Source: Thermohalobaculum sp038534135 (GTDB taxonomy: Bacteria > Pseudomonadota > Alphaproteobacteria > Rhodobacterales > Rhodobacteraceae). From it: a DNA stretch of 50,218 nt. The notes beneath the pieces were generated by a model. It did no database searches. It was given only the letters and a program-made list of their open reading frames with translations, and was not told the DNA's origin. This document shows, piece by piece, positions 24,934-34,401 of the stretch. The stretch lies in NCBI GenBank assembly GCA_038534135.1, contig JBCAXJ010000038.1, positions 1-50,218 on the forward strand, read 5' to 3'. A program made the position numbers and the translations under genes. Numbering within the stretch: the stretch's first letter is position 1; each line of letters starts with the position of its first letter.

Positions 24934-26047
24934 GGATCACTGTGCCAGCCGCATGAAACATACCGCCCACGCCGTGGACGACCGAGATCTTAGCATCGGG
25001 AACCTGGGCGGGTGAGGTGCCGCGGATCTGGCGCACGCCCTCTTGCAGAGCGTACATTCCGTACATGCCCGAGTGCATGTAGCTGAGCCCGCCGCCATTC
25101 GTGTTCATGGGCAGCGTTCCTCCCGGCCGCGTGTGGCCTTCGGCGACGAAGGGACCGGCCTCGCCGCGCCCGACAAAACCCAGATCCTCGAGCCCGTAGA
25201 TCGGCAGGTGGGCAAAGGCGTCGTAGATCATCAGGTGGTCGACATCGTTATGCGCGATCCCGGCTTCCTCGAATGCCCGGCGCCCGGAGATGCGGAAGGC
25301 GCGCGACGAGGTGAAATCCTCCATCTGGCTGATCAGCGGCGCCTCGACGCTTTCGCCGGTGCCGATCACATGGACGGGCTTGGTCGGGAAGTCTTTCGCC
25401 CGGTCGGTCGATGTCAGGATCAGCGCGCCGCCGCCATCGGTCATCAGGCAGCACATCAGGAGGCGGAATGGATAGGCGATCATCCGGCTGTTCAGCACGT
25501 CGTCGACCGTGATCGGATCGCGGAAGCTTGCGCGCGGATGGAAGGCGGCCCATTCGCGCTGGGCGACGGCGACCTGGGCGAGATGCTCCTCGGTCAGTCC
25601 GGTCTCCTTCATCATGCGCAGGACCGGGATGGTGAAGCGCGTCGGCGGCGTGGTGACACCGTAAGGTAGCTCGAACTGTTGCAGGAATTGCAGCGGGAAG
25701 AGTGCCGGGTGCTTGCCGATCTGGTGTCGCCCGCTTTCGCCATGGGTGATCAGCACGGTCTTGCAGAGGCCGGCCTTGATCGCTGCCACGGCGTGGCGCA
25801 CATGAACGATGAACGAGCAACCGCCGACCGATGTGCCGTCGACCCATTCCGGCGTCAGACCCAGATAGTGCGAGATCTCGGTCGGATCGTGCCCCGCGGT
25901 GGCGACGCCGTCGATGTCCTTCAGCGTCAGCCCGCAGTCTGCGAGCGCGTTCAGGGCGGCGTCCGCGTGGTGTTGGACTTGGGAGACACCAGGGACCTTC
26001 CCCATTTCCGTGGTCTCGGCGGCGCCGACGATGGAGACTCCGGTCAT
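24917..26047 (-). CDS. thiolase superfamily protein (SCP2/lipid-transfer type)
   Basis: 376 residues from ATG 26047, whose first bases overlap the stop of the upstream OB-fold gene (ATGA). The frame opens earlier, but that part belongs to the neighbour. It starts MTGVSIVGAAETTEMG. Cys77 in GGCSF aligns with the thiolase active-site cysteine, and the C-terminal HGVGGMFHAAGTVIL carries the second catalytic loop (His358). The protein is of the acetyl-CoA acetyltransferase/SCP2-thiolase group, which works with an OB-fold DUF35 partner. It probably cleaves the 3-ketoacyl-CoA made by the neighbouring MaoC and SDR enzymes. Confidence 0.88.
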   Translation of the reverse strand: MTGVSIVGAAETTEMGKVPGVSQVQHHADAALNALADCGLTLKDIDGVATAGHDPTEISHYLGLTPEWVDGTSVGGCSFIVHVRHAVAAIKAGLCKTVLITHGESGRHQIGKHPALFPLQFLQQFELPYGVTTPPTRFTIPVLRMMKETGLTEEHLAQVAVAQREWAAFHPRASFRDPITVDDVLNSRMIAYPFRLLMCCLMTDGGGALILTSTDRAKDFPTKPVHVIGTGESVEAPLISQMEDFTSSRAFRISGRRAFEEAGIAHNDVDHLMIYDAFAHLPIYGLEDLGFVGRGEAGPFVAEGHTRPGGTLPMNTNGGGLSYMHSGMYGMYALQEGVRQIRGTSPAQVPDAKISVVHGVGGMFHAAGTVILTNQD

Positions 26048-26454
26048 TGGATGTCTCCTGCGGGTTTGAACTGGGGCAGGGTGATCTCGTCGGTCAGCGT
26101 CTCGAACGTGACCTCCAGGGCCATGTCGAGTTGCAGCGCCTCCGGCGTCTGCGGACAATCGACGATGTTCGCCATCATGCGCGGTCCCTCCTCCAACTCC
26201 ACCACGGCGATGGCATAGGGCGGCTCGAACCCCGGCGCCTTCATGTGGTTGATGACATAGGAATAGAGCGTCGCCCGGCCGGAGGCTTCGAAGACGGACA
26301 CGTTGCGCGATCCAGTTTCCGGGCAGAACGGCCGCGGTGGGAAATAGGCCTTGCCGGTTTCATTGCAGCGCTGCAGGAGCAGCTTTCCCTGGCGTGTGCC
26401 GTCCCAGAAGTGCTGGGTTTCGGGCGTTGGTTTCGGGATGGGGCGGTCGGTCAT
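26044..26454 (-). CDS. OB-fold (DUF35) thiolase-partner protein with half its zinc ligands missing
   Basis: 136 residues from ATG 26454. The N-terminal rubredoxin-like zinc ribbon should have two CxxC pairs, but reads C30-NET and C44-PET, so Thr33 and Thr47 replace cysteines. The OB fold follows (SVFEASGRATLYSYVINHM...PPYAIAVVELEEGPRMMANI). In such operons this protein associates with the thiolase. It overlaps the thiolase start by 4 bases, so a complex is likely. Whether it still binds zinc is doubtful. Confidence 0.85.
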   Translation of the reverse strand: MTDRPIPKPTPETQHFWDGTRQGKLLLQRCNETGKAYFPPRPFCPETGSRNVSVFEASGRATLYSYVINHMKAPGFEPPYAIAVVELEEGPRMMANIVDCPQTPEALQLDMALEVTFETLTDEITLPQFKPAGDIQ

Positions 26455-26473
26455 GGCGCTCTCCGTGTCTTTG

Positions 26474-26498
26474 GTAGGGTGCGCATTGCTCACCCTAC
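26474..26498. repeat. dispersed palindromic repeat, copy 1
   Basis: GTAGGGTGCGC-ATT-GCTCACCCTAC: arms of 11 with one mismatch. It lies between the MaoC and OB-fold genes and matches the palindrome at 38248-38272 in 23 of 25 positions when turned around. It resembles the REP-like intergenic palindromes common in proteobacteria. Confidence 0.85.
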
Positions 26499-26501
26499 GG
26501 A

Positions 26502-27362
26502 TCAGAATGTGAGTTCGGCGTAGCCGTTGTTCAGAACCGTGCGGTCGCCGACCATCGAGCGGAACGAGACGATGTTGCCATCGCGCCAAAGCTGGGTGGT
26601 GATCGTCTCGCCTGGATAGACCGGGGCAGAGAATCTCAGGCCGAAGCGCTTCAATCGGGCGGGATCGCCATCGCAATAGGTGTCGAGCACCGAGCGGCCC
26701 GCCACGCCGAACGAGCAGAGCCCATGCAGGATTGGCGCCTTGAAGCCTGCCTTGGCGGCAACCTCGGGCGAGGCATGCAGCGGGTTCGGATCGCCCGAAA
26801 GCCGATAGATCAACGCAGCCTGGGGCAGGGTTTCGATGGAATGGGTGACCTCCGGGTCGCGCTCCGGGACCTGGTGGACCGGCTTCAGCGGTCCGGTCGG
26901 GCCGTCGAAGCCGCCATCGCCACGCGCAAAGGTCGTGGAGGTCGTCGTGGCGATCCGGGTGCCCGTGCCCTTGTCGGTGATCTCGCGCTCGATATAGAGC
27001 AACGCGCCCTTGTCAGCGCCCTTGTCGATGATCTCGGCAACGCGGTTTTGCGCGATGATTGTGCCCTTGGTCGGGATCGGCGCGTGAAGCTCGATGCCCT
27101 GTTCACCGTGCAGGACCTTGGTCCAATCAACGCCGCTTTCCGGATCGCGCAGCCAGAAGCCCGGCGTGCCAAGCACTGCGGCCATGAAGGGCAGGGCGGC
27201 GAAGTCCGGCTGTTCCTCGAACGTGAAGCGCAGGTTGGCAGCGTTCAGTGGATCGGCGCCAACCCCGAGGCCGAGCGCGTACAGGATGGTATCGCGTGTC
27301 GTGTAGCTTTGTTCGATTGGCTTGAAAGGCCAGTTCTTCAGTTTGTCGTAGTCGATGGGCAT
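26502..27362 (-). CDS. MaoC-type (R)-specific enoyl-CoA hydratase
   Basis: 286 residues from ATG 27362. A double hot-dog protein like the hydratase 2 domain of eukaryotic multifunctional enzyme 2: the N-terminal half is degenerate, and the C-terminal half carries the catalytic motif YRLSGDPNPLHASPEVA (Asp191, His196), followed by GFKAPILHGLCSFG. It adds water to trans-2-enoyl-CoA to give the (3R)-hydroxyacyl-CoA. It is the neighbour of the SDR that oxidises such products. The start is chosen as MPIDYDKL, since this N-terminus is family-like; the longer frame upstream is not. Confidence 0.92.
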   Translation of the reverse strand: MPIDYDKLKNWPFKPIEQSYTTRDTILYALGLGVGADPLNAANLRFTFEEQPDFAALPFMAAVLGTPGFWLRDPESGVDWTKVLHGEQGIELHAPIPTKGTIIAQNRVAEIIDKGADKGALLYIEREITDKGTGTRIATTTSTTFARGDGGFDGPTGPLKPVHQVPERDPEVTHSIETLPQAALIYRLSGDPNPLHASPEVAAKAGFKAPILHGLCSFGVAGRSVLDTYCDGDPARLKRFGLRFSAPVYPGETITTQLWRDGNIVSFRSMVGDRTVLNNGYAELTF

Positions 27363-27561
27363 GGGCGCAATCCAAGGTCTGGTTGGTTTAGGAAGGCCGC
27401 TGCGGACCCTACGGCGGCACGAGAACCGTGCCGGCCCGAGGGCTCCGCAGGGAACCGAGGCCCCAATGAGCCCGCGAAAGCTCCAACGAAGGGTCTGGCG
27501 CGGCCGGAACGGTGTCCGGGCACGATCTGGCAAGAGCTTTCGATCGGCTTTGCCTGTCGTC

Positions 27562-28473
27562 TCAGACCGGGTCCCATGAGAACACATCCTGGCTGCGGTC
27601 GAGCGGGTAGAACTGTGCCTTCATCGCGGGGAACGCAGTCTCGAGCACCGACTCAGGCGTCCAGCCATCCGAGTTGTGGGTCGAGCGGATCGGGCGGTTC
27701 TGGCTCATCAGAAAGATCTCGTTGTTGCGCACGGCAAAGATCTGGCCGGTGACCTCCTTGCCTGCGTCCGATGCCAGCGCGACGACGACGGGCGCAATCT
27801 TGGCAGGCGTCATCTGTTTGAGCTTCTCGATCCGCGCGGCCTGGGCCTCGTCATTGATCGGGATGGTGCCGATCATCCGGGACCACGCAAAGGGCGAGAT
27901 GCAGTTCGAGGTTACGCCGAAGCGGCTCATGTCCAGTGCGATCGACTTCGACAGTCCGACAATCCCTAACTTCGCGGCGGCGTAGTTCGCCTGGCCGAAA
28001 TTGCCGATCAAACCGGACGTCGAGGTGTAGTGGACGAAACAGCCCGAGCCCTTCTCGCGGAAGTGGCGCGCCGCAGCATAGGAGACGTTGAACGCGCCGT
28101 GCAGGTGGACATTGATGACCGTGTCCCAGTCATCATAGCTCATCTTGTGAAAGATCACGTCGCGCAAGACGCCCGCATTGTTGACGACAATGTCGAGCCC
28201 GCCGAAATCCGAGATTGCCTGGGCCACCATCGCCTCGGTCGCCTCGCGATCGGTCACAGAGCCGAAATTGGCAACGGCCTCGCCGCCTGCATCTGCGATG
28301 TCCTTGACGACTTCCAAGGCCGGGATCTGGTCGGCGCCTGTGCCCTTGGTGTCACCGCCCAGATCGTTGACCACAACCTTGGCGCCGTGGGCCGCCATCA
28401 TGATCGCCATGTCGCGCCCGATGCCGCGCCCGGCGCCTGTGATCAGGGCAACCTTGCCGTCCAGAAGACCCAT
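27562..28473 (-). CDS. short-chain dehydrogenase (3R-hydroxyacyl-CoA dehydrogenase type)
   Basis: 303 residues; GGGGGAGG precedes ATG 28473. Classical Rossmann features: TGAGRGIGR, NDLGG, NNAG, and catalytic Ser151-Tyr164-Lys168 (YTSTSG..YAAAK). It resembles the dehydrogenase domain of 17-beta-HSD type 4, and has a C-terminal extension of about 60 residues (NEIFLMSQNRPIRSTH..., ending SWDPV). Together with MaoC it would carry out the (R)-isomer route of beta-oxidation on bulky acyl-CoAs. About 200 bases separate it from MaoC downstream. It starts 121 bases from the divergent dehydrogenase gene. Confidence 0.9.
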   Translation of the reverse strand: MGLLDGKVALITGAGRGIGRDMAIMMAAHGAKVVVNDLGGDTKGTGADQIPALEVVKDIADAGGEAVANFGSVTDREATEAMVAQAISDFGGLDIVVNNAGVLRDVIFHKMSYDDWDTVINVHLHGAFNVSYAAARHFREKGSGCFVHYTSTSGLIGNFGQANYAAAKLGIVGLSKSIALDMSRFGVTSNCISPFAWSRMIGTIPINDEAQAARIEKLKQMTPAKIAPVVVALASDAGKEVTGQIFAVRNNEIFLMSQNRPIRSTHNSDGWTPESVLETAFPAMKAQFYPLDRSQDVFSWDPV

Positions 28474-28594
28474 TTGTTCCTCCCCCGTGATATCTCGCGC
28501 TTGGGCGCGTTCATTCTGATGCTTCGCGCAGATTTGCTTGGCAGGATGGGCTTGTCCACGGCGGATCTCCGCCCACCGGGAAAGGAACACAAGG

Positions 28595-29740
28595 ATGATA
28601 CCCCGCACGCTGTTCTCCGAGGAACACGAGATGTTCCGCGCCTCGGCTCGCCGCTTTGTCGAAGCCGAGATCGTGCCGCACCACGCCGCGTGGGAGAAGG
28701 ACGGGCATATCAGCCGCGAGGCCTGGCAAAAGGCGGGAGAGGCGGGGTTGCTTTGTGCCTCGCTGCCCGAGGCGTTGGGCGGACCCGGCGGCGACTTCCT
28801 GATGTCGGCGATCATGATCGAGGAGTTGGCGCGGTTGGGGATGACCGGGCCGGGGTTTCATCTGCACTCCGAGATCGTGGCGCCCTACATCGTGCAATAC
28901 GGTTCGGACGAACAGAAGGCGCATTGGCTGCCGAAGATGGTGGCGGGCGAGGTGATCGGTGCGATCGCGATGACCGAACTGGCTGCGGGCTCGGACCTGC
29001 AGGGAATGAAAACTACAGCCCGGATGGATGGCAACCACTACGTTCTAAACGGTCAGAAGGTCTACATCACGAACGGCATCATGGCCGACTTCGTGATTGT
29101 CGCTGCAAAGACCGATCCGGCCGAGGGCGCCAAGGGGATCAGCCTGATCATTGTCGAGACCGGGACCGAGGGCTTCTCGCGCGGGCGGAACCTCGAGAAG
29201 ATCGGCTGGCACGCGCAGGACACGGGCGAGTTGTTCTTCCAGGATTGCCGGGTGCCCGCGACGAACCTTCTGGGCGGTGAGGGGCGGGGGTTCATCCAAC
29301 TGGTCGAGCAACTGCCGCAGGAGCGTTTGCTGGTGGCGATCCGATGTGCCTCGGTGATCGAGGCGGCGCTGGAGTGGACCGTTGCCTATACGTCGGACCG
29401 CAAGGCCTTTGGCAAGCCGGTGATTGCCTTCCAGAACTCGCGGTTCAAGCTGGCCGAGGTCAAGGCACGGGCGGTGATGCTGCGCGCCTTTGTCGACCGT
29501 TGCATCGAGCTGCATCTGGACAGCGGACTGACCGCCGATGATGCCGCCATCGCCAAGCTGACATCGACCGAAATGATGTGTGAGGTGCTTGACGATTGCC
29601 TCCAGCTTCACGGTGGCATGGGCTATATGTGGGAGACGCCGATCGCGCGGGCCTGGGCCGACAATCGTATGGCGCGGATCGCCGGAGGGACCTCCGAGAT
29701 CATGAAGGAGATCATCGGGCGTACGCTGGTGGAAGCGTGA
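28595..29740 (+). CDS. acyl-CoA dehydrogenase
   Basis: 381 residues from ATG 28595, preceded by AAGG. FAD-linked acyl-CoA dehydrogenase fold: AMTELAAGSDLQGM, NGQKVYITNG, CASVIEAALEWTVAYTSDRKAFGKPV, and a C-terminal GGMGYMWETPIARAW with catalytic Glu347. The RIAGGTSEIMKEIIGRTL tail is the usual FAD-binding end. It makes the 2-enoyl-CoA that MaoC hydrates. It is divergent from the SDR, so one control region (28474-28594) may serve both. Substrate preference cannot be read from the sequence. Confidence 0.93.
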   Translation: MIPRTLFSEEHEMFRASARRFVEAEIVPHHAAWEKDGHISREAWQKAGEAGLLCASLPEALGGPGGDFLMSAIMIEELARLGMTGPGFHLHSEIVAPYIVQYGSDEQKAHWLPKMVAGEVIGAIAMTELAAGSDLQGMKTTARMDGNHYVLNGQKVYITNGIMADFVIVAAKTDPAEGAKGISLIIVETGTEGFSRGRNLEKIGWHAQDTGELFFQDCRVPATNLLGGEGRGFIQLVEQLPQERLLVAIRCASVIEAALEWTVAYTSDRKAFGKPVIAFQNSRFKLAEVKARAVMLRAFVDRCIELHLDSGLTADDAAIAKLTSTEMMCEVLDDCLQLHGGMGYMWETPIARAWADNRMARIAGGTSEIMKEIIGRTLVEA

Positions 29741-29833
29741 TGCCGACTGCCTAGCAGCGCTGCCAACGCTTTAACGCAGTCTTTGTGCTTCAGGCGTACC
29801 GTTAACACCGCGTGAGTGTGTAGAGCGGGTTCG

Positions 29834-31702
29834 GTGTTGAAGTTCAGTCGCGGAAACAGACGGTTTGTCCTGCGCAATCGTTTCCGGCGGATGTATGCGA
29901 TCGCGGCTGTCATTCTGTTCAGCCTGATCGGCAGCGTCGGATGGCTGAACCACACGCTCGCCGATGTCGCGGATCAAGCGTTGCACGAGGTCAAGCGCAT
30001 CGCCGAGATCCAGCTGAGGGCGCAACGAACGACGCTGCTCGCGGTTGAGTTCAACACGACGGCAGATCGCGGCTTTGCCGAAGTGGCCCGGATGTCGTTG
30101 CTCGAACAGAGCGGGTTTTTTGCTCACCAACAGGGTCAGAGTTTTGTGCCCGACGGCCTGATGGCGCAGTGGATCTATCGCGTCCAGGCGAGCGACATAA
30201 GCGATGACGCCTATGCGGTGCTCGAGACCCGGCTGCGGCTTTTGACGCAGAAGACGTTCGAGATCGCCAATGCCACGACGGATCTGGACCGTGAATTCGC
30301 GCTGAGTGCGATCCGGGCACAGACGCGTTCGGACTTGCTGGTCGATCTGGACACGCTGTTCCAGCTTCATCAGCGCGTGTTATCCACATCACTGCATCTG
30401 GCAGATTCCGCGACGCTCCTTCTGATCCCCGTCGTGGCCCTTGCGTTTTATGCAATCTGGCGATGGATGATCCTGCCGCTCAGGGCGCGCGAGCAGAAGG
30501 CATTGGACCGGTTGAAGTTCAGCGAGTCTGCGGCGCGCGATCTTGCCGAGACGGCGTCTTCCGCAAATCATGCAAAGTCCGAGTTCCTCGCGGTGATGAG
30601 CCACGAGATCCGGACGCCGATGAACGGTGTCCTGGGGATTGCTGAGGTTCTGGACGATATGGTCGAAGATCCGGATCAGAGAGAGCTCATCGCGGTTCTT
30701 CGCGATTCCGGCGAGACCCTGATGAAGATCCTGAACGATATCCTCGACTTCACCCGGCTTGAAGCTGGCAAGGTGCAGTTCGACGATGTTCCGTTTGCGC
30801 CGCGCTCGCTCGCCGACCGGATCCGCATCGCACAGGCACCGCTCGCGAATGCAAAGGGCCTGGATCTGGAATTCTCGGTGGATTTGCTCGAGGATCGTCA
30901 ATGGATTGGTGATCCGCACAGGATCTTTCAGATTCTGACCAACATCGTGTCCAATGCGATCAAATTCACGGACAAAGGGTCCATCTCTGTATCGATCGCG
31001 CCTGTCGCGCATGGCGGTCTGCAACTTCAGATCTCGGACACCGGTATCGGGATGGAGGAGGACGAGATCGCGCGGATCTTCGACTGGTTTGTGCAGGCCG
31101 ACAGCTCGACCGCGCGGCGCTATGGCGGCACGGGGCTCGGCATGTCGATCGTGTACCGGCTTGTCGAAGCGATGCAGGGCGGCGTCCACATCGACTCCGA
31201 GCCCGGCGAGGGTACGGTGGTGACGATCACCTTGCCGCTGACGGAGATTGAAGCAGCGCCCGAGGAGGCGGAGCAGGCGCGGGACGTCGTATCGATCCCG
31301 CCGGACCTGAAGATCCTCGCCGTGGATGACATCGAGACCAATCTGATGGTTGCCGAGATGATCCTGGGCCGCCTGGGTTTGAAGCCGACCCTTGCGCGCG
31401 GCGGTCGCGAAGCGATCGAGTTGTGTGCGGATGGTGGTTTCGACCTGCTGCTGCTGGACATCTCGATGCCGGATGTCGACGGCATCACCGCGTTGGATGT
31501 CATTCGCCAGCGTGACCGGTCCATGGGCCGGTCCCCGACGCCCGCAATTGCTGTGACAGCGAACGCGCTCGCGCATCAGGTTGGCACCTATCTGGACGCA
31601 GGTTTTGACGATCATGTCGCAAAACCGATCAACATGGCGGATCTCGCCCAGTCGATCAGCAGGCTCGTGGCCCGGGAGGGTCTTGGTCGCCGCGCTGCCT
31701 GA
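29834..31702 (+). CDS. hybrid sensor histidine kinase/response regulator
   Basis: About 622 residues from GTG 29834; the frame opens at GTG 29816 and TTG 29837 follows directly, so the start is uncertain. Two membrane spans (about residues 20-37 and 192-212) enclose a periplasmic helical sensor of about 150 residues. Then come a HisKA domain with His257 in SHEIRTPMNG, HATPase_c (NAIKFTDKG, DTGIGM, GGTGLGMSI) and a C-terminal receiver with the acidic pair VDD, phospho-acceptor in DLLLLDISMPDVDG, and Lys in VAKPINM. No output domain is present, so it signals through phosphotransfer to an unseen partner. It is convergent with the SLC5-kinase, only 8 bases apart. Confidence 0.9.
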   Translation: MLKFSRGNRRFVLRNRFRRMYAIAAVILFSLIGSVGWLNHTLADVADQALHEVKRIAEIQLRAQRTTLLAVEFNTTADRGFAEVARMSLLEQSGFFAHQQGQSFVPDGLMAQWIYRVQASDISDDAYAVLETRLRLLTQKTFEIANATTDLDREFALSAIRAQTRSDLLVDLDTLFQLHQRVLSTSLHLADSATLLLIPVVALAFYAIWRWMILPLRAREQKALDRLKFSESAARDLAETASSANHAKSEFLAVMSHEIRTPMNGVLGIAEVLDDMVEDPDQRELIAVLRDSGETLMKILNDILDFTRLEAGKVQFDDVPFAPRSLADRIRIAQAPLANAKGLDLEFSVDLLEDRQWIGDPHRIFQILTNIVSNAIKFTDKGSISVSIAPVAHGGLQLQISDTGIGMEEDEIARIFDWFVQADSSTARRYGGTGLGMSIVYRLVEAMQGGVHIDSEPGEGTVVTITLPLTEIEAAPEEAEQARDVVSIPPDLKILAVDDIETNLMVAEMILGRLGLKPTLARGGREAIELCADGGFDLLLLDISMPDVDGITALDVIRQRDRSMGRSPTPAIAVTANALAHQVGTYLDAGFDDHVAKPINMADLAQSISRLVAREGLGRRAA

Positions 31703-31710
31703 GCCGCTGC

Positions 31711-34401
31711 CTATCCAGCCGCGTCTTCGACGAGTTGATCGCGCGCGAGCTCGACACTGATCCGGAAGAAGCTGCTGCCATCCTTCGCGAACTGCACCGT
31801 CAGGTCGCCGCGCATCGCGCGCATGATGGCCCGGCTGATCGGAAGCCCCAGGCCCGCCCCCTGATCCATCGCGGCGCGCTGACCGCGCGAGAATTTGTCG
31901 AACACGGTTTTTGCCTCGTCTCGACCGATGCCGCCGCCATTGTCGATCACGTCGACGAAAGCCGTACCCGCCGTCGTATGCGCGACGACCCGGACCCGCG
32001 GCTCCGCCGCCGCGTTGTACTTGATGGCATTCGACAGCAGATTGATCAGAACCTGGCGCAACCTGTCGCCGCCGGCCATCACCGTCATGTCGGCGCCCGG
32101 TTCGATCTCGATCGTCACGCCCCGTTGCTGCGCCAGCGCCGAGATCGTGTCGACCGCCGCCGCCATCGCGCGCGGCAGGCTGATCGGTTCGCGTGTGATC
32201 GAGATGCCCCCGGCCTCGAGCCCGCTGAGGTCCAGGATCTCATCCAGCAGTCCCGTCAGCCGGATGCTCTCGTCGTTGATGATCTTCGCGAAGCGCGCAC
32301 GATCCTTGTCCGTCAGGCTGCCGTCTTCGAGCAGGATTTCGGAGAACGACCGGATCGAGGTCATCGGCGTGCGCAACTCGTGGCTGACCTGGCTGAGAAA
32401 GTCGTCCTTCTGGGCGTCCAGCATGCGGAGACGCTCGTTCGCCTCGCGCAATTGCCGCGCGGTTTGCTGAAGCTCGTCGGTTTTCTCCGAAAGTGCGCGT
32501 GAGGTTTCGATCAGGCGCGAGGTCTCGTCGGCGATGTCGATCAATTCGTTCATCGACAGTGGCGCTTTTCCGGCGAGCCGCGAGATCATCGCATGCGCCG
32601 ATGCGCCGCCGATCGAGCCTGCCACCTCGCGTTCCAGGCGCGTGATCATGTCCTGGCTGGGCAAGGGCAGGTTCCCGGGGCGTCCCTGACGCGCGGCGAT
32701 CTCGTCGAACAACCTGCGCGCCGGTTCCGTGCCCAGGATCCTCTGAGCCAGAATGAACAGATCTTCGGCATTCGCAGAGCCCGCCGCGAAGGTGGCGTGG
32801 CTTTCGCTGGTTGTGTTGAAGACGTCGACGAACAAGGCGCCCTGCAAGCGTTCAAGCGGCGACATCTCGGACAGCACGGACACGGTCATGAAGACCAGGA
32901 CATTGACGCTGAGGCTCCAGACCATCGCGTGAACCAGCGGATCGAGCCCGTTCAATCCCATCAAGGCCTGAGGGCGCAGGACGTCGATCCCCCGGGGACC
33001 CTGCGCCAGCATGGCGGAGGATATCAGGAACGTGCCCTCGAAGCTGGGCAGCAGCAGCGTGTAGGCCCAGATCACGACGCCCGAGATCATCCCCGCAAGG
33101 GCGCCGCGCGCCGTCGCCCCGCGCCAGAAGACCCCGCCCAGCAGGGCGGGCAGGAACTGGGCGACGCCCGCAAAGGCGATCAGACCGATGGCGGCCAAGG
33201 CATCGGACCCGCCAGAGAGCTGGAAATAGAGAAACCCGAGCCCCAGGATCACTGCGATCGACACACGGCGCGACAGGATCAGCAGGTTGCGGACATCGCC
33301 CGAGACCTCTTGCCCGCTCGGTAACAGGCGCAGGGCGATCGGCATCACGATGTGGTTCGAGACCATCGTCGACACCGCGATTGCCGCGACGATCACCATC
33401 GATGTCGCCGACGAGAACCCTCCGATGAACGCGAGCAAGGCGAGGTCCGAGCGTCCCGCGGTCAACGGTACCGTCAGCACGTACAGATCCGGGTTCGCAT
33501 CCGCCGGCATGGTCTTCAGCCCGTAGATCGCGATCGGCACGATGAACAGGCACATCCCAAACAGATAGGCCGGAAACAGCCACGACGCGGTGGCCAGGTG
33601 GCGCTCGTCGACGTTCTCGACCACGGTGACCTGGAATTGGCGCGGCAAGCAGATGATCGCCGTGGCCGACAACAAGGTCAGCGTCACCCAGCGCGTGCCG
33701 TAGAATTCCTCGCCGCCATAGACGACATCCGTCGGGACATCGACGAAGATCTCACCCAGCCCGCCTGCGGAGATCACGACGAACAGGCCGATCGAGAGCA
33801 GCGCGAACAGCTTGACCACGGCTTCGACGGCAATGGCCGCGACAACGCCGTGATGGCGTTCATTGGCGTCCAGGTTGCGCGTGCCGAACAGGATCGTGAA
33901 TACGGCAAGGCCAGCGGCGATCCAGAATGCCGTGGCGACGGCGTTGCTCTCGCCCGCGACAACCTGATAGCTGCGGGTCAGGGATTGAAGTTGCAGCGCG
34001 ATGTACGGTGTCGTGGCGACCACCGCGATCAGGGTGACCAACACGGCGAGGCTGGCGCTTTTTCCGTAGCGCGAGCTGATCAGATCGGCGATCGAGGTGA
34101 TGCGGTGTTCGCGCCCAATCCGCACCAGCTTGCGCAGCAGCCAGAACCAGCCGACGAAGACCAGCGTTGGGCCGAGATAGATCGTGATGAATTCAAGCCC
34201 GTTTCGGGCCGCAGAGCCGACTGCCCCATAGAATGTCCACGACGTGCAATAGACCGAAATCGACAACGTGTAGATCAGCGGGGATTGCAACCATCGGAAC
34301 CGGCCTTCTGCGGCGGCCCGGTCGACCAGGGCTGCGATGATGAACAGTGCCGCGACATAGGCCAGGCAGACGCCGAGCAGCAGATCTCCCGACAGGGTCA
34401 A
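31711..34401 (-). CDS. SLC5-type transporter fused to a histidine kinase (CrbS/CbrA-like)
   Basis: 896 residues. About 13 membrane helices of a Na+/solute symporter fold occupy roughly the first 480 residues (YTLSISVYCTSWTFYGAVGSA near the start, YIALQLQSLTRS, SSATSMVIVAAIAVSTMVSNH). A coiled linker (about 600-670) leads to HisKA with His674 in SHELRTPMTS and HATPase_c (NAIKYN, DNGGGIG, GLGLPIS). Kinases of this design, including CrbS of the acetate switch and CbrA, couple a transporter-like module to gene control. Its start overlaps the small 2-TM gene as ATGA, and it is followed by the hybrid kinase. The proximity to acs (42158) supports an acetate or short-chain acid role. Ligand and transport activity are unproven. 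Confidence 0.9.
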   Translation of the reverse strand: MTLSGDLLLGVCLAYVAALFIIAALVDRAAAEGRFRWLQSPLIYTLSISVYCTSWTFYGAVGSAARNGLEFITIYLGPTLVFVGWFWLLRKLVRIGREHRITSIADLISSRYGKSASLAVLVTLIAVVATTPYIALQLQSLTRSYQVVAGESNAVATAFWIAAGLAVFTILFGTRNLDANERHHGVVAAIAVEAVVKLFALLSIGLFVVISAGGLGEIFVDVPTDVVYGGEEFYGTRWVTLTLLSATAIICLPRQFQVTVVENVDERHLATASWLFPAYLFGMCLFIVPIAIYGLKTMPADANPDLYVLTVPLTAGRSDLALLAFIGGFSSATSMVIVAAIAVSTMVSNHIVMPIALRLLPSGQEVSGDVRNLLILSRRVSIAVILGLGFLYFQLSGGSDALAAIGLIAFAGVAQFLPALLGGVFWRGATARGALAGMISGVVIWAYTLLLPSFEGTFLISSAMLAQGPRGIDVLRPQALMGLNGLDPLVHAMVWSLSVNVLVFMTVSVLSEMSPLERLQGALFVDVFNTTSESHATFAAGSANAEDLFILAQRILGTEPARRLFDEIAARQGRPGNLPLPSQDMITRLEREVAGSIGGASAHAMISRLAGKAPLSMNELIDIADETSRLIETSRALSEKTDELQQTARQLREANERLRMLDAQKDDFLSQVSHELRTPMTSIRSFSEILLEDGSLTDKDRARFAKIINDESIRLTGLLDEILDLSGLEAGGISITREPISLPRAMAAAVDTISALAQQRGVTIEIEPGADMTVMAGGDRLRQVLINLLSNAIKYNAAAEPRVRVVAHTTAGTAFVDVIDNGGGIGRDEAKTVFDKFSRGQRAAMDQGAGLGLPISRAIMRAMRGDLTVQFAKDGSSFFRISVELARDQLVEDAAG

